Assembly (NCBI RefSeq): GCF_023276375.1
Contig: NZ_JALLPK010000001.1
Span: forward strand, 1,054,001 to 1,118,000
Source of the DNA: Halocatena marina
GTDB lineage: Archaea > Halobacteriota > Halobacteria > Halobacteriales > Haloarculaceae
DNA length: 64,000 bases
Direction: 5' to 3'
Shown: positions 54,908 to 64,000 of the stretch, piece after piece
Layout of the letters: the number at the start of each line of letters is the position of its first letter
Position numbering within the stretch: position 1 is the stretch's first letter
Notes under the pieces: model-generated
Seen by the model: the letters and a program-made list of their open reading frames with translations, nothing else
Databases searched by the model: none
What the model was told of the DNA's origin: nothing
Program-made: the position numbers and the translations under genes

Positions 54908-56218
54908 ATGCGGAAACAATCAACTCGTCGTACATTTCTCGCTACCGTTGGTGTTGTTGGAGTCACGTCATTCGCTGGATGTTCGTCGCTCTCGGGTGGA
55001 GAGGATGCAGCGTCTCCCACGCCTGGAAACAAGACGGGCACTCCTGCTCCCACGAAGAGTACGAAATCTCAAAAGAAAACCAAGACCACTGCTAATTCAA
55101 AAGGCGGGACTGGTGGATCTCAGGGTCCCGGCACATCGATTGATGCGTTCGATGATCTCTCTCAGTGGGAAGTCGATTACGGCAAAGTAACGACGATCAA
55201 GCAGGACAGCTTTCAAGGAGGTCAGTCTGTTTCTCTCGAACCAAAAAAGAGCGGAGATGAGCCTATCGCTCGGATTAAGCGGTCTTTCTACCCGAAAACG
55301 TTAGATCTGAGTAAGCACGATCTCTCGTTGGCAGCGAAGGTGAACGATCCTGATGGCATCAAGGTGCGAGCAGAGGTCATCGCACCGGCTGAAAGTTCTA
55401 TGCTCACCGCTGTTCGTCGGATTCCTCGTGATCTGGGTGATTGGGTTCGCTTTGATCTCGGTTACACGGCAAGTAATGGTACTCCGGTGATGGACAAAGT
55501 CACAGAGATACGACTCCAAATCGGACCGTTACAGGACGCAACTGACTTTCAGGTGCTGATCGACGATCTTCGTAAGGTCCCAAAATCCACGAAGGGTAAA
55601 GTGATGTTCCAGTTTGATGATGGGCACGTCAGCGCGTACGAAACGGCGTATCCGATCCTGAAGGAGAAGGACTGGCCCGGATCTGTGGCCGTCATTCCCG
55701 AAATCATCGGCAAGGACGTCCGTGTTGACGAACCGATGATGCGCGAAATGGGCAAGAGTGGATGGGATATGATGGTCCACTCCGGAGAGCCACTTCCGGA
55801 ACATTCGGAGAAACAACAGCGCAAAATCCTTCAATCCAGTCAGCAGGCCCTCGAACTTCTGGGCTTCAAAAAAGGAGCGCGCCATATCGTTGCGCCTTAC
55901 AATCGTATGAATAAGACGACGCTCAGGCTTGTCGATGAGCTCTTTGAGACGGGCTATCTCCAAGGAGGGTGTCCAAACAACGCCCGCCATCCGAGCAATC
56001 CGAATTTCATCTCACGCGTTGACGGAGACGATATCCGAGGAACGAAACGAGCACTCGACACTGCAGCCAAATTCAACCAGCTTGCCGTCGTCTATTTCCA
56101 CGTTATCGGTGACGATGGGCTCCCCGTAAGCAAGTTTGAGGAAATTATCAACTATGTCGAGGAGACGGATTTAGAGGTCATTACTCCATCTCAACTCGTT
56201 GATGGAGACAATTATTGA
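54908..56218 (+). CDS. polysaccharide deacetylase family lipoprotein
   Basis: 436 aa. Tat motif TRRTFLATVG and lipobox FAGC (Cys25), then a Ser/Thr/Pro/Lys linker (30-75). A beta-sandwich region (78-225, SIDAFDDLSQWEVDYGKVTTIKQDSFQGGQSVSL..) resembles a carbohydrate-binding fold. The NodB-like domain begins at KVMFQFDDGH (catalytic FDDGH at 236-240). The metal His pair is probably HSGEPLPEH (His291, His299), more widely spaced than the usual HxxxxH, so metal geometry may differ. It probably modifies surface or environmental polysaccharide outside the cell. Confidence 0.82.
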   Translation: MRKQSTRRTFLATVGVVGVTSFAGCSSLSGGEDAASPTPGNKTGTPAPTKSTKSQKKTKTTANSKGGTGGSQGPGTSIDAFDDLSQWEVDYGKVTTIKQDSFQGGQSVSLEPKKSGDEPIARIKRSFYPKTLDLSKHDLSLAAKVNDPDGIKVRAEVIAPAESSMLTAVRRIPRDLGDWVRFDLGYTASNGTPVMDKVTEIRLQIGPLQDATDFQVLIDDLRKVPKSTKGKVMFQFDDGHVSAYETAYPILKEKDWPGSVAVIPEIIGKDVRVDEPMMREMGKSGWDMMVHSGEPLPEHSEKQQRKILQSSQQALELLGFKKGARHIVAPYNRMNKTTLRLVDELFETGYLQGGCPNNARHPSNPNFISRVDGDDIRGTKRALDTAAKFNQLAVVYFHVIGDDGLPVSKFEEIINYVEETDLEVITPSQLVDGDNY

Positions 56219-56491
56219 TTTCAGGGATAGTAGGACTGTTTTCGGGTGGATGTGTATCAGTACTGGCTCCACGTAATCGCCTGTTCACGACAGCTTGATA
56301 GTTCGAGTGTGTTGAGGTCACAAATATCCTGACTCTGCTCAGAGAATGCTCTGTGTCTCTGTGTTCCGAAAAACAACATCAATCAATGATTTCTCGTCTA
56401 CTTCATCAGCGATTTTCTAAGATTGTGAACGACGTCACATTGTGTCTCTTTAGCACAGGTGGAAAATAGTGAAGGCAACATCTGTCCAGCG

Positions 56492-58321
56492 TTATTCGAG
56501 ATGGTGATACTCGAGTTCGTATCCTTCATCGATCGCCGACTCGATCGCTGAGGAGGGACGTCCCGGTTCTCGACACCACAGCGTCGAACCAGTGTTCGCG
56601 TGCGCAGAGAGGATGTTCTTCTGCCACACTTTGCGTGTCTCAGGAAAATCGGTTCGGAAGTGCGCACCACGGGATTCCTTTCGCTTCAGCGCCCCCCGGA
56701 GAACTCCTTCTGCGACAGTGAGCATGTACGAGAGATCGATAGCGAGTTCGAACGCTTCGCTCGTGAGGCCTCCCGTGAATCGGAGTGTCGTCGTGCGGTC
56801 TGCGATGTCATTGACCATTTCGAGACCCTGCTGAAGCGTTCTCTCGTCGCGAAAAATGCCCGCGTGTTCATCCATTACCCGGCGGAGGTCAGCGATTAAC
56901 GCAGAGGGATGAACGTTACCGTCGCTCTCGACGAACGACACGAGTGCGCTCATTGTTCGCTCGGCGTCAGCAAGTACGCCATCAGGCATCGTCGATTCAC
57001 CGACACCGTGCGCCGCAATATGACTTCCAACGATCTGACCGACAACAACAGTCTCTGCGAGGGAGTTACCACCGAGTCGGTTCGCACCGTGAAGTCCGGC
57101 AGCCGTTTCACCGACGGCAAAGAGACCATCAATAGCTGTTCGTCCGGTCGTCCAGTCGATATCGACGCCGCCCATCGAGTAGTGGGCGGTCGGGGCCACT
57201 TCGATCGGCTGTTCGCTGATGTCCACTCCGAGGCTCTGGAATCGCTCAAACATACGGGGGAGTCGCTCGCGGATGAACGCTGTGTCCTGATGGCTGATGT
57301 CGAGATACACGCCGCCGTTGTCGGTTCCTCGCCCCTCGTCGATCTCGGTTGCGATGGCGCGAGCGACAACATCGCGGGCGTCCAATTCTAGCTGGACGGG
57401 TGAGTACCGCTTCATGAACCGCTCACCGTGACTATTGTACAGCCGACCACCCTCTCCGCGAACGGCTTCGGTGACCAATCGACCATCCCACGTCTCACCA
57501 TACCGATCCCCGACCATCCCCGTCGGGTGAAACTGCACGAACTCCAAATCGAGGAGATCTGCGCCAGCACGGTACGCAAGCGCGGGTCCATCGGCCGTAT
57601 TCTCATCGTCGCGTGAAGAGTGCCGTCCGTACAACGCTGAACAACCACCAGCTGCGAGAACAACGTGAGCAGTCTCAAAGAGAAGGAACTGCCCAGTCTC
57701 TACATCAATAGCAATGGCGCCATACACTCGATTGCCATCGCTGATCAGCTCGGTCACGAGAACGTTTTCTCGATAGGGAATGTGGAGGGATTTGGCACGC
57801 TCGATCAATGTATCGAGCAGTGCCTTTCCGGTTCGGTCGCCAACGAATGCCGTTCGGCGAAATGACTGGGCTCCGAAGTACCGCTGGTCGATGCGGCCAC
57901 CGTTGGTTCGATCGAACGGCATTCCCCACTCAGCAAGCTCACGTAGACGCTCAGGCATTGCCTCTGTGACTACCTCCACAGCCACGGGATCGTTGATGAA
58001 GTGACCTTCTTGCAGCGTGTCTGCAGCGTGTATCCGCCAGTCATCATCAGGATCGTGACTTCCGAGCGCGGCATTAATCCCGCCGGCAGCCCACGTCGTA
58101 TGAGCATCGCCGTGGTCACGTTTGCCGATTACCAGCGGTTCGATGCCGTGCTCGGCCAGTTCGATGGCGGTTCGAACGCCAGCAGCCCCGGCGCCGATAA
58201 TCAACACAGGGGTAGTGATGTGCTCGTAGTCGGACGTTCGTGCGGTCTGCTCACACTCGGAGATCACACTGGATGGACTCTGGTCCCAGCGTGGATTCGG
58301 TCGTTCAGGAGGCACTGGCAT
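56492..58321 (-). CDS. FAD-dependent oxidoreductase of the SdhA/FrdA/NadB family
   Basis: 609 aa from the ATG at 58321; the frame runs to 58363 without family similarity. FAD motif PVLIIGAGAAGVRTAIELAEHG, the TTWAAGGINAALG segment, flavin-domain RTAFVGDRTGKALLDTL, active-site region LEFVQFHPTGMVG, TEAVRGEGGRLYN and the HYSMGGVDIDWTTG His, plus the C-terminal helical domain with SRGAHFRTDFPE, are shared by succinate dehydrogenase, fumarate reductase and L-aspartate oxidase. There is no SdhB, SdhC or NadA gene nearby, so it is an orphan subunit and could be a soluble aspartate oxidase or fumarate reductase-like enzyme. The adjacent HTH-10 gene may regulate it. Confidence 0.85.
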   Translation of the reverse strand: MPVPPERPNPRWDQSPSSVISECEQTARTSDYEHITTPVLIIGAGAAGVRTAIELAEHGIEPLVIGKRDHGDAHTTWAAGGINAALGSHDPDDDWRIHAADTLQEGHFINDPVAVEVVTEAMPERLRELAEWGMPFDRTNGGRIDQRYFGAQSFRRTAFVGDRTGKALLDTLIERAKSLHIPYRENVLVTELISDGNRVYGAIAIDVETGQFLLFETAHVVLAAGGCSALYGRHSSRDDENTADGPALAYRAGADLLDLEFVQFHPTGMVGDRYGETWDGRLVTEAVRGEGGRLYNSHGERFMKRYSPVQLELDARDVVARAIATEIDEGRGTDNGGVYLDISHQDTAFIRERLPRMFERFQSLGVDISEQPIEVAPTAHYSMGGVDIDWTTGRTAIDGLFAVGETAAGLHGANRLGGNSLAETVVVGQIVGSHIAAHGVGESTMPDGVLADAERTMSALVSFVESDGNVHPSALIADLRRVMDEHAGIFRDERTLQQGLEMVNDIADRTTTLRFTGGLTSEAFELAIDLSYMLTVAEGVLRGALKRKESRGAHFRTDFPETRKVWQKNILSAHANTGSTLWCREPGRPSSAIESAIDEGYELEYHHLE

Positions 58322-58431
58322 ACTTGATATTCGATACAGAGGAGTATGAGGTCGGTACCTCACAATGACGGTGTGAACGCGCGTAGTACGATTTCGCCAG
58401 AAAAGCTGGCTGATACGGCCTGTTTTATCAG

Positions 58432-59148
58432 TCAGTGAAACTCAATTCCCGTAAGGAGCTCTCGTTCTGCTTTGCGCAGATGTTCGAGGAATGTCGTTCG
58501 TGAGACTTCAAACTCCTCTGCGAGAGCTTGTGCGGTGACATCCCGTGGATAGTTATAGTAGCCTCGGGCTCGGGCAAGTTGAAATGCTTCTCGCTGACGG
58601 GGAGACAATCCATCGCTCGGCAAGTCACGTATTCCACTCGGCGTGTGCGTGGTCGTGAACCGCTCAATAGTGAGGTCGGCGTCGTAGGACGCCTCGATAT
58701 CCGAAAGCATCTGATACACCGTCTCTCGGTCTGAGATGGTGAGGAGCGTTCGGCGCTCCCTTCCATTCTCGTGTTGTGACGGACCGTAGTGCATGAAACC
58801 GCGAGACGCAAAAGCGTCTCGGGTGCCTGGTACTGGGTTACATTCGACCAGTATATCCTGTGTAACTGGGCCGAATGCTCTCGAATCGGGTGCCGTCGAT
58901 GGTGATAAAACAACCACCTCTTCGGTCAAATCAGTCTCGTCTACGGCTTCGATCAGTTCCTCAACAGCCTCCCGAGAATCGCCGTACGCTCGGTACAGCC
59001 TGAAGCGGTCTGCAAATTCGCTATTCGATACAGTCATTTCGTATCCGAGTAAGCCTGCATCAACCGCTTGGGTAACGTGCAGCGTCCAGCAGTCTGGGTG
59101 CCACATATCAACAGTCACATATATGAGCTCAGCACCGGACGAGTTCAT
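58432..59148 (-). CDS. bacterio-opsin activator-type HTH-10 regulator
   Basis: 238 aa. The C-terminal LSPRQREAFQLARARGYYNYPRDVTAQALAEEFEVSRTTFLEHLRKAERELL is a textbook HTH-10 (Bat) domain. The N-terminal two thirds (MWHPDCWTLHVTQAVDAGLLGYEM..) form the usual Bat-associated sensor region without a recognisable PAS or GAF domain. These haloarchaeal regulators respond to redox, metals or oxygen. It ends upstream of the flavoprotein gene on the same strand (110 bp between stop and start), so co-expression is possible. Confidence 0.9.
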   Translation of the reverse strand: MNSSGAELIYVTVDMWHPDCWTLHVTQAVDAGLLGYEMTVSNSEFADRFRLYRAYGDSREAVEELIEAVDETDLTEEVVVLSPSTAPDSRAFGPVTQDILVECNPVPGTRDAFASRGFMHYGPSQHENGRERRTLLTISDRETVYQMLSDIEASYDADLTIERFTTTHTPSGIRDLPSDGLSPRQREAFQLARARGYYNYPRDVTAQALAEEFEVSRTTFLEHLRKAERELLTGIEFH

Positions 59149-59370
59149 GGTTGTATTTTGCCCTCGAAGCGTCTAACCTCTGTTGGCCTCTGTTTAGTTC
59201 TATTGAGATCCTACTGAAACCGGCACAATGAGATCCCACAGACGATACTAGTGCGGGTTCGGCGGAGGACAGTCCCGCCGTAAAAATATTCGAGTTGATT
59301 CTGTGGCGGTTAGCCGGAATAATAGATTCGTCTCGACTCTCGTCAACAACCACCGATCACATCCTCGTAT

Positions 59371-60933
59371 CTATAATAGTGTGTCGATGAACGATTCTAT
59401 TGCTTGTTCGAGCACATTCTGGTCGTTCGAAGGGGTGTCTGTGTTCGGTGTAGATTTGGAGACTTTGTTGGCAGCCTTTTTCGGGCTGTTTGGCGTGGGC
59501 GATGATGCGCCGATATTTTTCGGGAGCGATTTCCCTGAGTGTCTGATGTTTTTCAACTGTCCTGTCGAGGTGTCGATATCGACAGCTTTCGCGTTGACAT
59601 CGATGACACTGTTCTGGACGAGGGAACCTTGGGAGTTCGGTAACGCGATACCCTGTCGTCCGTTGCCAGTTTGTTCGATATAGCAATTTTTGATCTTTGT
59701 TTTGTTGGCTTCTTCGGCAAGGATGGTCGGTCCCTCTGCTGCAGCGCCAGTGATCTGGACGGTGTCCATGTGGAGCCACCGCGCGCCCGAACTTGCGCTG
59801 TGACTGCCTTGTGAGGTTTTCCCCTCGCGGTAGATCGCAGGCGCACCATTGTTATTGAAGACAATCTTGGTGTCCGATATGGTAAGCGTCCGGCCACCGG
59901 TCCACATAGAGATGGCTTGCCCGGTGGTTGGGTTGTCTTGAATGGTGATATCTGTGTTCCGGACCTTTGCGCCAGCATCGTCAAACCCGCCTGTGTCACT
60001 GTTTCCTTGTTCGATGACAATACCGCGCAGTTTGAACGAGTCATCCTCCATTGTGCGGGGACCGGAGTACTTGCTCGGGTCGACTTCGATGGTTGCACCG
60101 TCGACGTAGCTGCCTTTCCCCGAAAAGCGGATGCCACAAACGTTGTTGTTGCGGTAGGTGCCGCCCTCGACCTGAACCGCGCTGTGCGATCGGCTCGCGT
60201 AGATGCCGTTGTTGCCGAACTCTTCGAGATGACAGTCGATGACTTTGACCGTCCCCTCGCCGCCGTACACCGAGATCCCGACCCGGCCGTCACCGCCTTT
60301 GTAATGCGCCCACGCCGAGCCTTTCTTCGCAACGAAGTTTTTCACGACGCCTGTCGCATTCGGGTCGTTCACACGAAGTTGCCAACAGCGGGTGACGTCT
60401 TTCGAATCGGCAGTGCCGCGCCCGATGTGCTCGATGTTCTCGATGTGGAAACCTCGCTCGGAAGCAACTCGAATGCCCGTCGCGGTGTTCTCTGGTCGCA
60501 CATCGACATCGAAGTTCTCATACAGTGCTCGATCACACGAGCCGTTGATGAAGAATTCGTTGTATCCTTCGGGGAATGTGAACAGCACGTCGTCGCTCGT
60601 CCCGCGAATCCCGATCCGATCGGTATCGAGCGTTACCGACTCGTCCCAGTGATACGTCCCCGAAGGGAATTCGACGAGTGTTTTCCCATCGAGGGCCGAC
60701 TTGACCTTGCTTGAGACGTCCGCGTTTCCCTTTGGATCACAGCCCAGATCAGCGACCGCATCGACAACGCGATCGAATGTGATCCCGTGGTGGGTCGCTG
60801 CGCGTGCACGCCCAATCTGCGTTGTACCGACCGCGGAACCGGTGATAACGGCCCCGGTAAGCTTCATATACCCACGTCTGCCTAAATATACGCTCTCCTT
60901 ATTCTCTCGCTTGCTCTCTGCATCAGATGACAT
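59371..60933 (-). CDS. exported right-handed parallel beta-helix protein
   Basis: 520 aa. Tat-like signal LGRRGYMKLTGAVITGSAVG (18-37) with cleavage near ARAA. Residues 50-450 show the pectin-lyase-like beta-helix pattern: SSKVKSALDGKTLVEFPSGTYHWDESVTLD, then repeats such as VKVIDCHLEEFGNNGIYASRSHSAVQVEGGTYRNNNVCGIRFSG and NCYIEQTGNGRQGIALPNSQGSLVQNSVIDVN. Similar proteins are polysaccharide lyases, hydrolases or surface adhesins. No active-site residues can be assigned. The tail (460-520) is Ser/Pro/Lys-rich and ends in an amphipathic VLEQAIESFIDTLL. Confidence 0.82.
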   Translation of the reverse strand: MSSDAESKRENKESVYLGRRGYMKLTGAVITGSAVGTTQIGRARAATHHGITFDRVVDAVADLGCDPKGNADVSSKVKSALDGKTLVEFPSGTYHWDESVTLDTDRIGIRGTSDDVLFTFPEGYNEFFINGSCDRALYENFDVDVRPENTATGIRVASERGFHIENIEHIGRGTADSKDVTRCWQLRVNDPNATGVVKNFVAKKGSAWAHYKGGDGRVGISVYGGEGTVKVIDCHLEEFGNNGIYASRSHSAVQVEGGTYRNNNVCGIRFSGKGSYVDGATIEVDPSKYSGPRTMEDDSFKLRGIVIEQGNSDTGGFDDAGAKVRNTDITIQDNPTTGQAISMWTGGRTLTISDTKIVFNNNGAPAIYREGKTSQGSHSASSGARWLHMDTVQITGAAAEGPTILAEEANKTKIKNCYIEQTGNGRQGIALPNSQGSLVQNSVIDVNAKAVDIDTSTGQLKNIRHSGKSLPKNIGASSPTPNSPKKAANKVSKSTPNTDTPSNDQNVLEQAIESFIDTLL

Positions 60934-61689
60934 CGTTGGGTAATACAGGATTACTAAAAAGTAACTTTTGGCTATATACGTCTATTTTTCCCTGATAAAC
61001 GTCAAAAATTGGAATCGATTACCCACAGTTGTATACCACGTGAGTATAATGTAGAAATTTCTATAAGACTAGTGGATAATCAGTGCTTATCGGTTGTAAG
61101 GTGCGGCTACCGCTTAAAATCGAGGTTCTCAGTGGAAAATCACTGTCCGATAGCGATTCACACCCACGTCTGAGGCGCAAGAATTAAAATGAAAAATGGT
61201 GTGGGAATGGGGAGTGGGTGTTCGGTGGATGTCCCACGAATAAGGTGGTCTTAATTGAATATGAGGAATGTATCCCAGTACATACGATAGCCAGACGTGA
61301 TCCGATGGTACGTACCGCAATAATCCTACGCGGCATTTGCTCTCGAGTGGATCTTTTGACTCAGTACAGAAACGAAAGCATTCTCTCGTCAGTTACATCT
61401 GCACAGTACTGAGGATCGAACGAACGATTCGTATCCGCTTATCATCGCTTCGTTCTGGACGGGGCGGCTGTTGCAGTGTGCATGCCTTTCCTTCAAGAGA
61501 CGGAGATACTCGTCAAAAGACGTCTTCAGTGCCTTAGGCCATACAATTCCAGTAATCGTGTATCAATGATATTGGGAGTTAAGCAAACACTACTGGTAAT
61601 AGAAGATGTCTACATAGGTGACCGATATGCTCTGTATACATATCACTTCGTCTATTATTGCCCTCTCTCTTGATTTATTTATCATTGTT
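60934..61689. other. intergenic region, no gene seen
   Basis: About 756 bp upstream of the beta-helix gene (leftward) and the pseudogene (rightward). The first 150 bp are AT-rich and should contain the leftward promoter. No coding frame is convincing. Confidence 0.4.
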
Positions 61690-62316
61690 ATGGTGGTTTT
61701 TTCAGAGTGCACCAGCCTCATCACAGACAACGTGGGTGCTGATATCAACGTAACAGAAGCAACAGTTGCGTCGGTAGCCGATAAGACAGTCGGTCAATCT
61801 CCATCACGAACCCAGCTATCGACACGCACCACCTCATCAACACCAGCGGACATTCAGCCACGACAGTCATCGTGGTTCCGGACAATCCGTAGGGCGAGTC
61901 AACGCTGATGGTAGGAATCAGAGACAAAAAAGCGGCACTCGACAGCTCAACCCAGAGATACAGGAAGCATTGACTTACTGGGAACAAAACAGCGAGCAGT
62001 ACGGTGGATATCTCATTGAGTTCAATCTCAAACCAGAGGCGGAAACTCCAGACATTTTCATCTCGTACGTTTCACGCAATGAGGAGTATGGAGACAAGAG
62101 CGAGTCGCGTATCGCTGAGTGCACGCTATCGGGATCTCCTGTGCTAGTACAGAGAGACGGGACACACAGTCGAATCGATTTTATGTTACTGTTAACGAAT
62201 TGGAGGATCGTCCCGGTCGACTCATCAAGTGTGACCGAAGACAGTACCGTGACACGCTCAGGTGTTACTGGGTGCTCCGTTCTATCTATCTCGGATCAGT
62301 CGTAGTTCCCTCATAA
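61690..62316 (+). pseudogene. decayed secreted metalloprotease-like gene, broken by stop and frameshifts
   Basis: Pieces of one protein appear in different frames. VIVVPDNP is followed by a TAG at 61890-61892 and then GESTLMVGIRDKK; in related haloarchaeal proteins a Trp (TGG) is expected at that stop. In another frame follows NPEIQEALTYWEQNSEQYGGYLIEFNLKPEAETPDIFISYV, the segment that precedes the catalytic region in haloarchaeal matrixin-like proteins ('PDI.I.FV'). The reading then shifts again near 62110-62140. The expected HExxH zinc site is absent. The family match is from memory of sequence patterns, so it is moderate. The 3' end overlaps the end of the convergent subtilase gene. Confidence 0.5.
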
Positions 62317-63344
62317 TCAGCTATTCCCGATCCGTCGCGTGGTTGATCGGGTATATCGCGGGCAGCTGTCTCGAAATCGTTCATGATCTTCGCCGGTGGC
62401 GTATCTGGATGGACAGAGAGATACTTCGCGACCATTCCTGCCACCTCCGGAGCAGAAAACGAGGTTCCGGACGCCTTGACCCATGGGCCGTCGAGGGCAG
62501 TCCCCATCGTTGTCCCCGAAGCTTGCGCGAGACGGTTATCTTTGCCAATGGCGGCCACGTCGGGATTGTCTCGGTTGGGGTTGTACGAGGAAAACTCGGC
62601 GACGGTGCCCTCCTCAGTACAGGCGGCGATACTGAACGCACGCGCTGCGGTTGCGGGACTCCCCGCCTTCTTGCCTGAGTTGCCGGCTGCAACTACATCT
62701 CGAACGCCCTTCGTGATGAGTTCATTGTGCACCCGATCTGTCTGCTTTGAACGTTCTCGTGACCCCCACGACATGTTCACGATATCGTACTTCTCCGTAT
62801 TGTTGTGGAGCCACTCGTACGCGCGCATGATGACACTGTTTTTGGTTCGACCGTCGCTGCCGAAGATTCTGAGTGCGATGAGATCTGCTTTCGGAGCGAG
62901 TCGGGTGACCTGACCGAGCACACCTGTTCCGTGGCCGACGGCATCACCCTCTCCAGCGCCCGTCACGTCTACCTGTTCAATGGTGACGTTCTCGAATACT
63001 GGATGCTTCGGATCGATACCTGAGTCCATTGCCACAACGGTGAGTCCTTCTCCAGTAGCGTCGTCGTCCGGCACGTCGTGTACGTGACGAACGTCCTCAA
63101 TGGTGGCTACAGCGTCTGGATCTTCGCTCACGTGTTCCGGTTCGAGGCATGGCTCGATCAGCAGGTTTCGTTCGATTCCGACGACACGGTCGTCGTCCAT
63201 AATAGCTGATTCGTGATCTGGTTCACATCCAATGAGTGCTGCTCCCCCGATGCTGTCTCCGAAGTAATACGTTTCAATGACATCGCACTCTATCTCCTCG
63301 AGGAACGTAGCCGATTCGCGCGCAAAGACGATGCGCTCGTTCAT
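62286..63344 (-). CDS. intracellular subtilisin-family serine protease (S8)
   Basis: 352 aa. The catalytic triad is complete: Asp107 (VVAMDSGID), His138 (GHGTGV) and Ser295 (ASGTSFSAP), with oxyanion Asn222 (AAGNSG). There is no signal peptide, and about 95 residues precede the catalytic domain, including an I9-like inhibitor region (VVGIERNLLIEP). Absence of Tat or Sec signals suggests an intracellular subtilase, unlike the Tat-exported halolysins; it also lacks their C-terminal extension. It overlaps the end of the pseudogene on the other strand. Confidence 0.9.
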   Translation of the reverse strand: MNERIVFARESATFLEEIECDVIETYYFGDSIGGAALIGCEPDHESAIMDDDRVVGIERNLLIEPCLEPEHVSEDPDAVATIEDVRHVHDVPDDDATGEGLTVVAMDSGIDPKHPVFENVTIEQVDVTGAGEGDAVGHGTGVLGQVTRLAPKADLIALRIFGSDGRTKNSVIMRAYEWLHNNTEKYDIVNMSWGSRERSKQTDRVHNELITKGVRDVVAAGNSGKKAGSPATAARAFSIAACTEEGTVAEFSSYNPNRDNPDVAAIGKDNRLAQASGTTMGTALDGPWVKASGTSFSAPEVAGMVAKYLSVHPDTPPAKIMNDFETAARDIPDQPRDGSGIADYEGTTTDPR

Positions 63345-63640
63345 ACCTCATGTTATCCATCTAGCTACCTTACGTTGTTGGTCAAAGTACAATCCAACAT
63401 AGAATTAATTCAGAGATACCGTCTTGATTCTGTATTCGTAGCTATTCCACATGAATTGAATTCGGTCCTGGAATGCTCTTGCTGTGATGTTGTGCAAAGC
63501 ACGCCCAGTTGCAGACAACCAGACCGACGGGGACAACCTACTGTGGTACTGCGTATCAGCCATAACGTAGACATCCATTGTGAGGGTCCCAGAGTAATCA
63601 GACAAGCGAACCTTTTTAGTTATGTTTGACAGTCATCAGT

Positions 63641-64000
63641 ATGAACATTCCAGAGGGTTGGACGACAGAGACTGTGTCTGTAAACGGGGTCGATTTACAG
63701 TACTACAGAACTGGGAACGGTCCACCGTTGGTTATGGCCCATGGATTTTTCGACAACGGGCGCTGTTGGGCCCCACTAGCTGACGATCTCGCAGACGATT
63801 ACGACGTGATAATGTACGATGCTCGCGGCCACGGACTATCAGACGCTCCCGAAACTGGGTACGATACCGAAAGTCGGGTCGCCGACCTCGTTGGAATCGT
63901 CACAGAGTTGGATCTCAACGATCCGATTCTACTCGGACACTCGATGGGCGGCGCGACGGCGGCGTCGACGGCAGCAAAACATCCTACTCTTCCGCGTGCA
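63641..64000 (+). CDS. alpha/beta hydrolase, N-terminal part
   Basis: The first 120 residues are visible before the window ends. PPLVMAHGFFDNGRCWAPLADDLADDYDVIMYDARGHGLSDAP contains the oxyanion HGF loop and the usual strand order, and LLGHSMGGA holds the nucleophile Ser101. This is the alpha/beta hydrolase 1 family (esterases, haloperoxidase-like, lactonases). The start at the ATG 63641 fits the family. The catalytic Asp and His lie outside the window. Confidence 0.9.
   Translation, partial: MNIPEGWTTETVSVNGVDLQYYRTGNGPPLVMAHGFFDNGRCWAPLADDLADDYDVIMYDARGHGLSDAPETGYDTESRVADLVGIVTELDLNDPILLGHSMGGATAASTAAKHPTLPRA

Noticed and set aside
59553-60332. 259-codon frame on the minus strand inside the beta-helix gene
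   Set aside because: Same strand but shifted frame within a convincing beta-helix protein; composition is Arg/Ser/Thr-rich and unlike haloarchaeal proteins.
63405-63605. 66-codon minus-strand frame upstream of the alpha/beta hydrolase
   Set aside because: No family similarity, no convincing promoter or ribosome-binding site; kept as intergenic.

Overview
This window comes from a halophilic archaeon (class Halobacteria). Proteins are acidic, most exported proteins carry twin-arginine (Tat) signals and several have lipoboxes. Families typical of haloarchaea are present: a Bat/HTH-10 regulator, a TrmB sugar regulator, a halocyanin and a haloarchaeal-type PadR pair. Coding DNA is moderately GC-rich, whereas many intergenic stretches are long and AT-rich. 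The genus cannot be fixed from the sequence alone. I saw no tRNA, rRNA, CRISPR array or intact insertion sequence.

Region 1 (1-16.5 kb) is mixed accessory content: the start of an ABC solute-binding lipoprotein, a TldD-like protein, an M28 peptidase, a small membrane protein, a class I glutamine amidotransferase and a membrane-anchored transcription-factor-like protein. Then comes a 518-bp direct duplication, each copy carrying a PadR regulator with its promoter and terminator, flanking a DsbA-like protein. An NAD(P)-binding reductase, an FAD monooxygenase, an AT-rich DoxX/YdeI pair that looks recently acquired and a GT2 glycosyltransferase follow.

Region 2 (16.5-47.1 kb) looks like one large beta-glucan utilization locus. 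It holds a GH81 endo-1,3-beta-glucanase and a GH3 beta-glucosidase (both Tat-exported), a TrmB regulator, an IclR regulator next to a Gfo/Idh/MocA oxidoreductase, and a complete five-gene oligopeptide/oligosaccharide-type ABC importer. A TIM-barrel isomerase/epimerase divergent from a second Gfo/Idh/MocA enzyme follows. Then come five co-directional secreted glycanases: three GH5 cellulase-like, one GH12 and one GH5 mannanase-like enzyme. They share FN3 modules and a C-terminal module that resembles a carbohydrate-binding domain. A secreted protein of unknown function closes the region. The inferred flow is extracellular cleavage of beta-1,3/1,4-glucans (and perhaps mannan), import of oligosaccharides, and oxidoreductase plus isomerase processing in the cytoplasm, controlled by TrmB and IclR.

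Region 3 (47.1-64 kb) holds a DUF899 thioredoxin-like protein, an MFS exporter, a multi-pass sensor-domain protein, a halocyanin, a zinc alcohol dehydrogenase, a LEA14/WHy-type membrane protein and a polysaccharide-deacetylase lipoprotein. It continues with an orphan SdhA/NadB-type flavoprotein, a Bat-type regulator, a secreted beta-helix protein, a decayed metalloprotease-like pseudogene, an intracellular subtilase and the start of an alpha/beta hydrolase.
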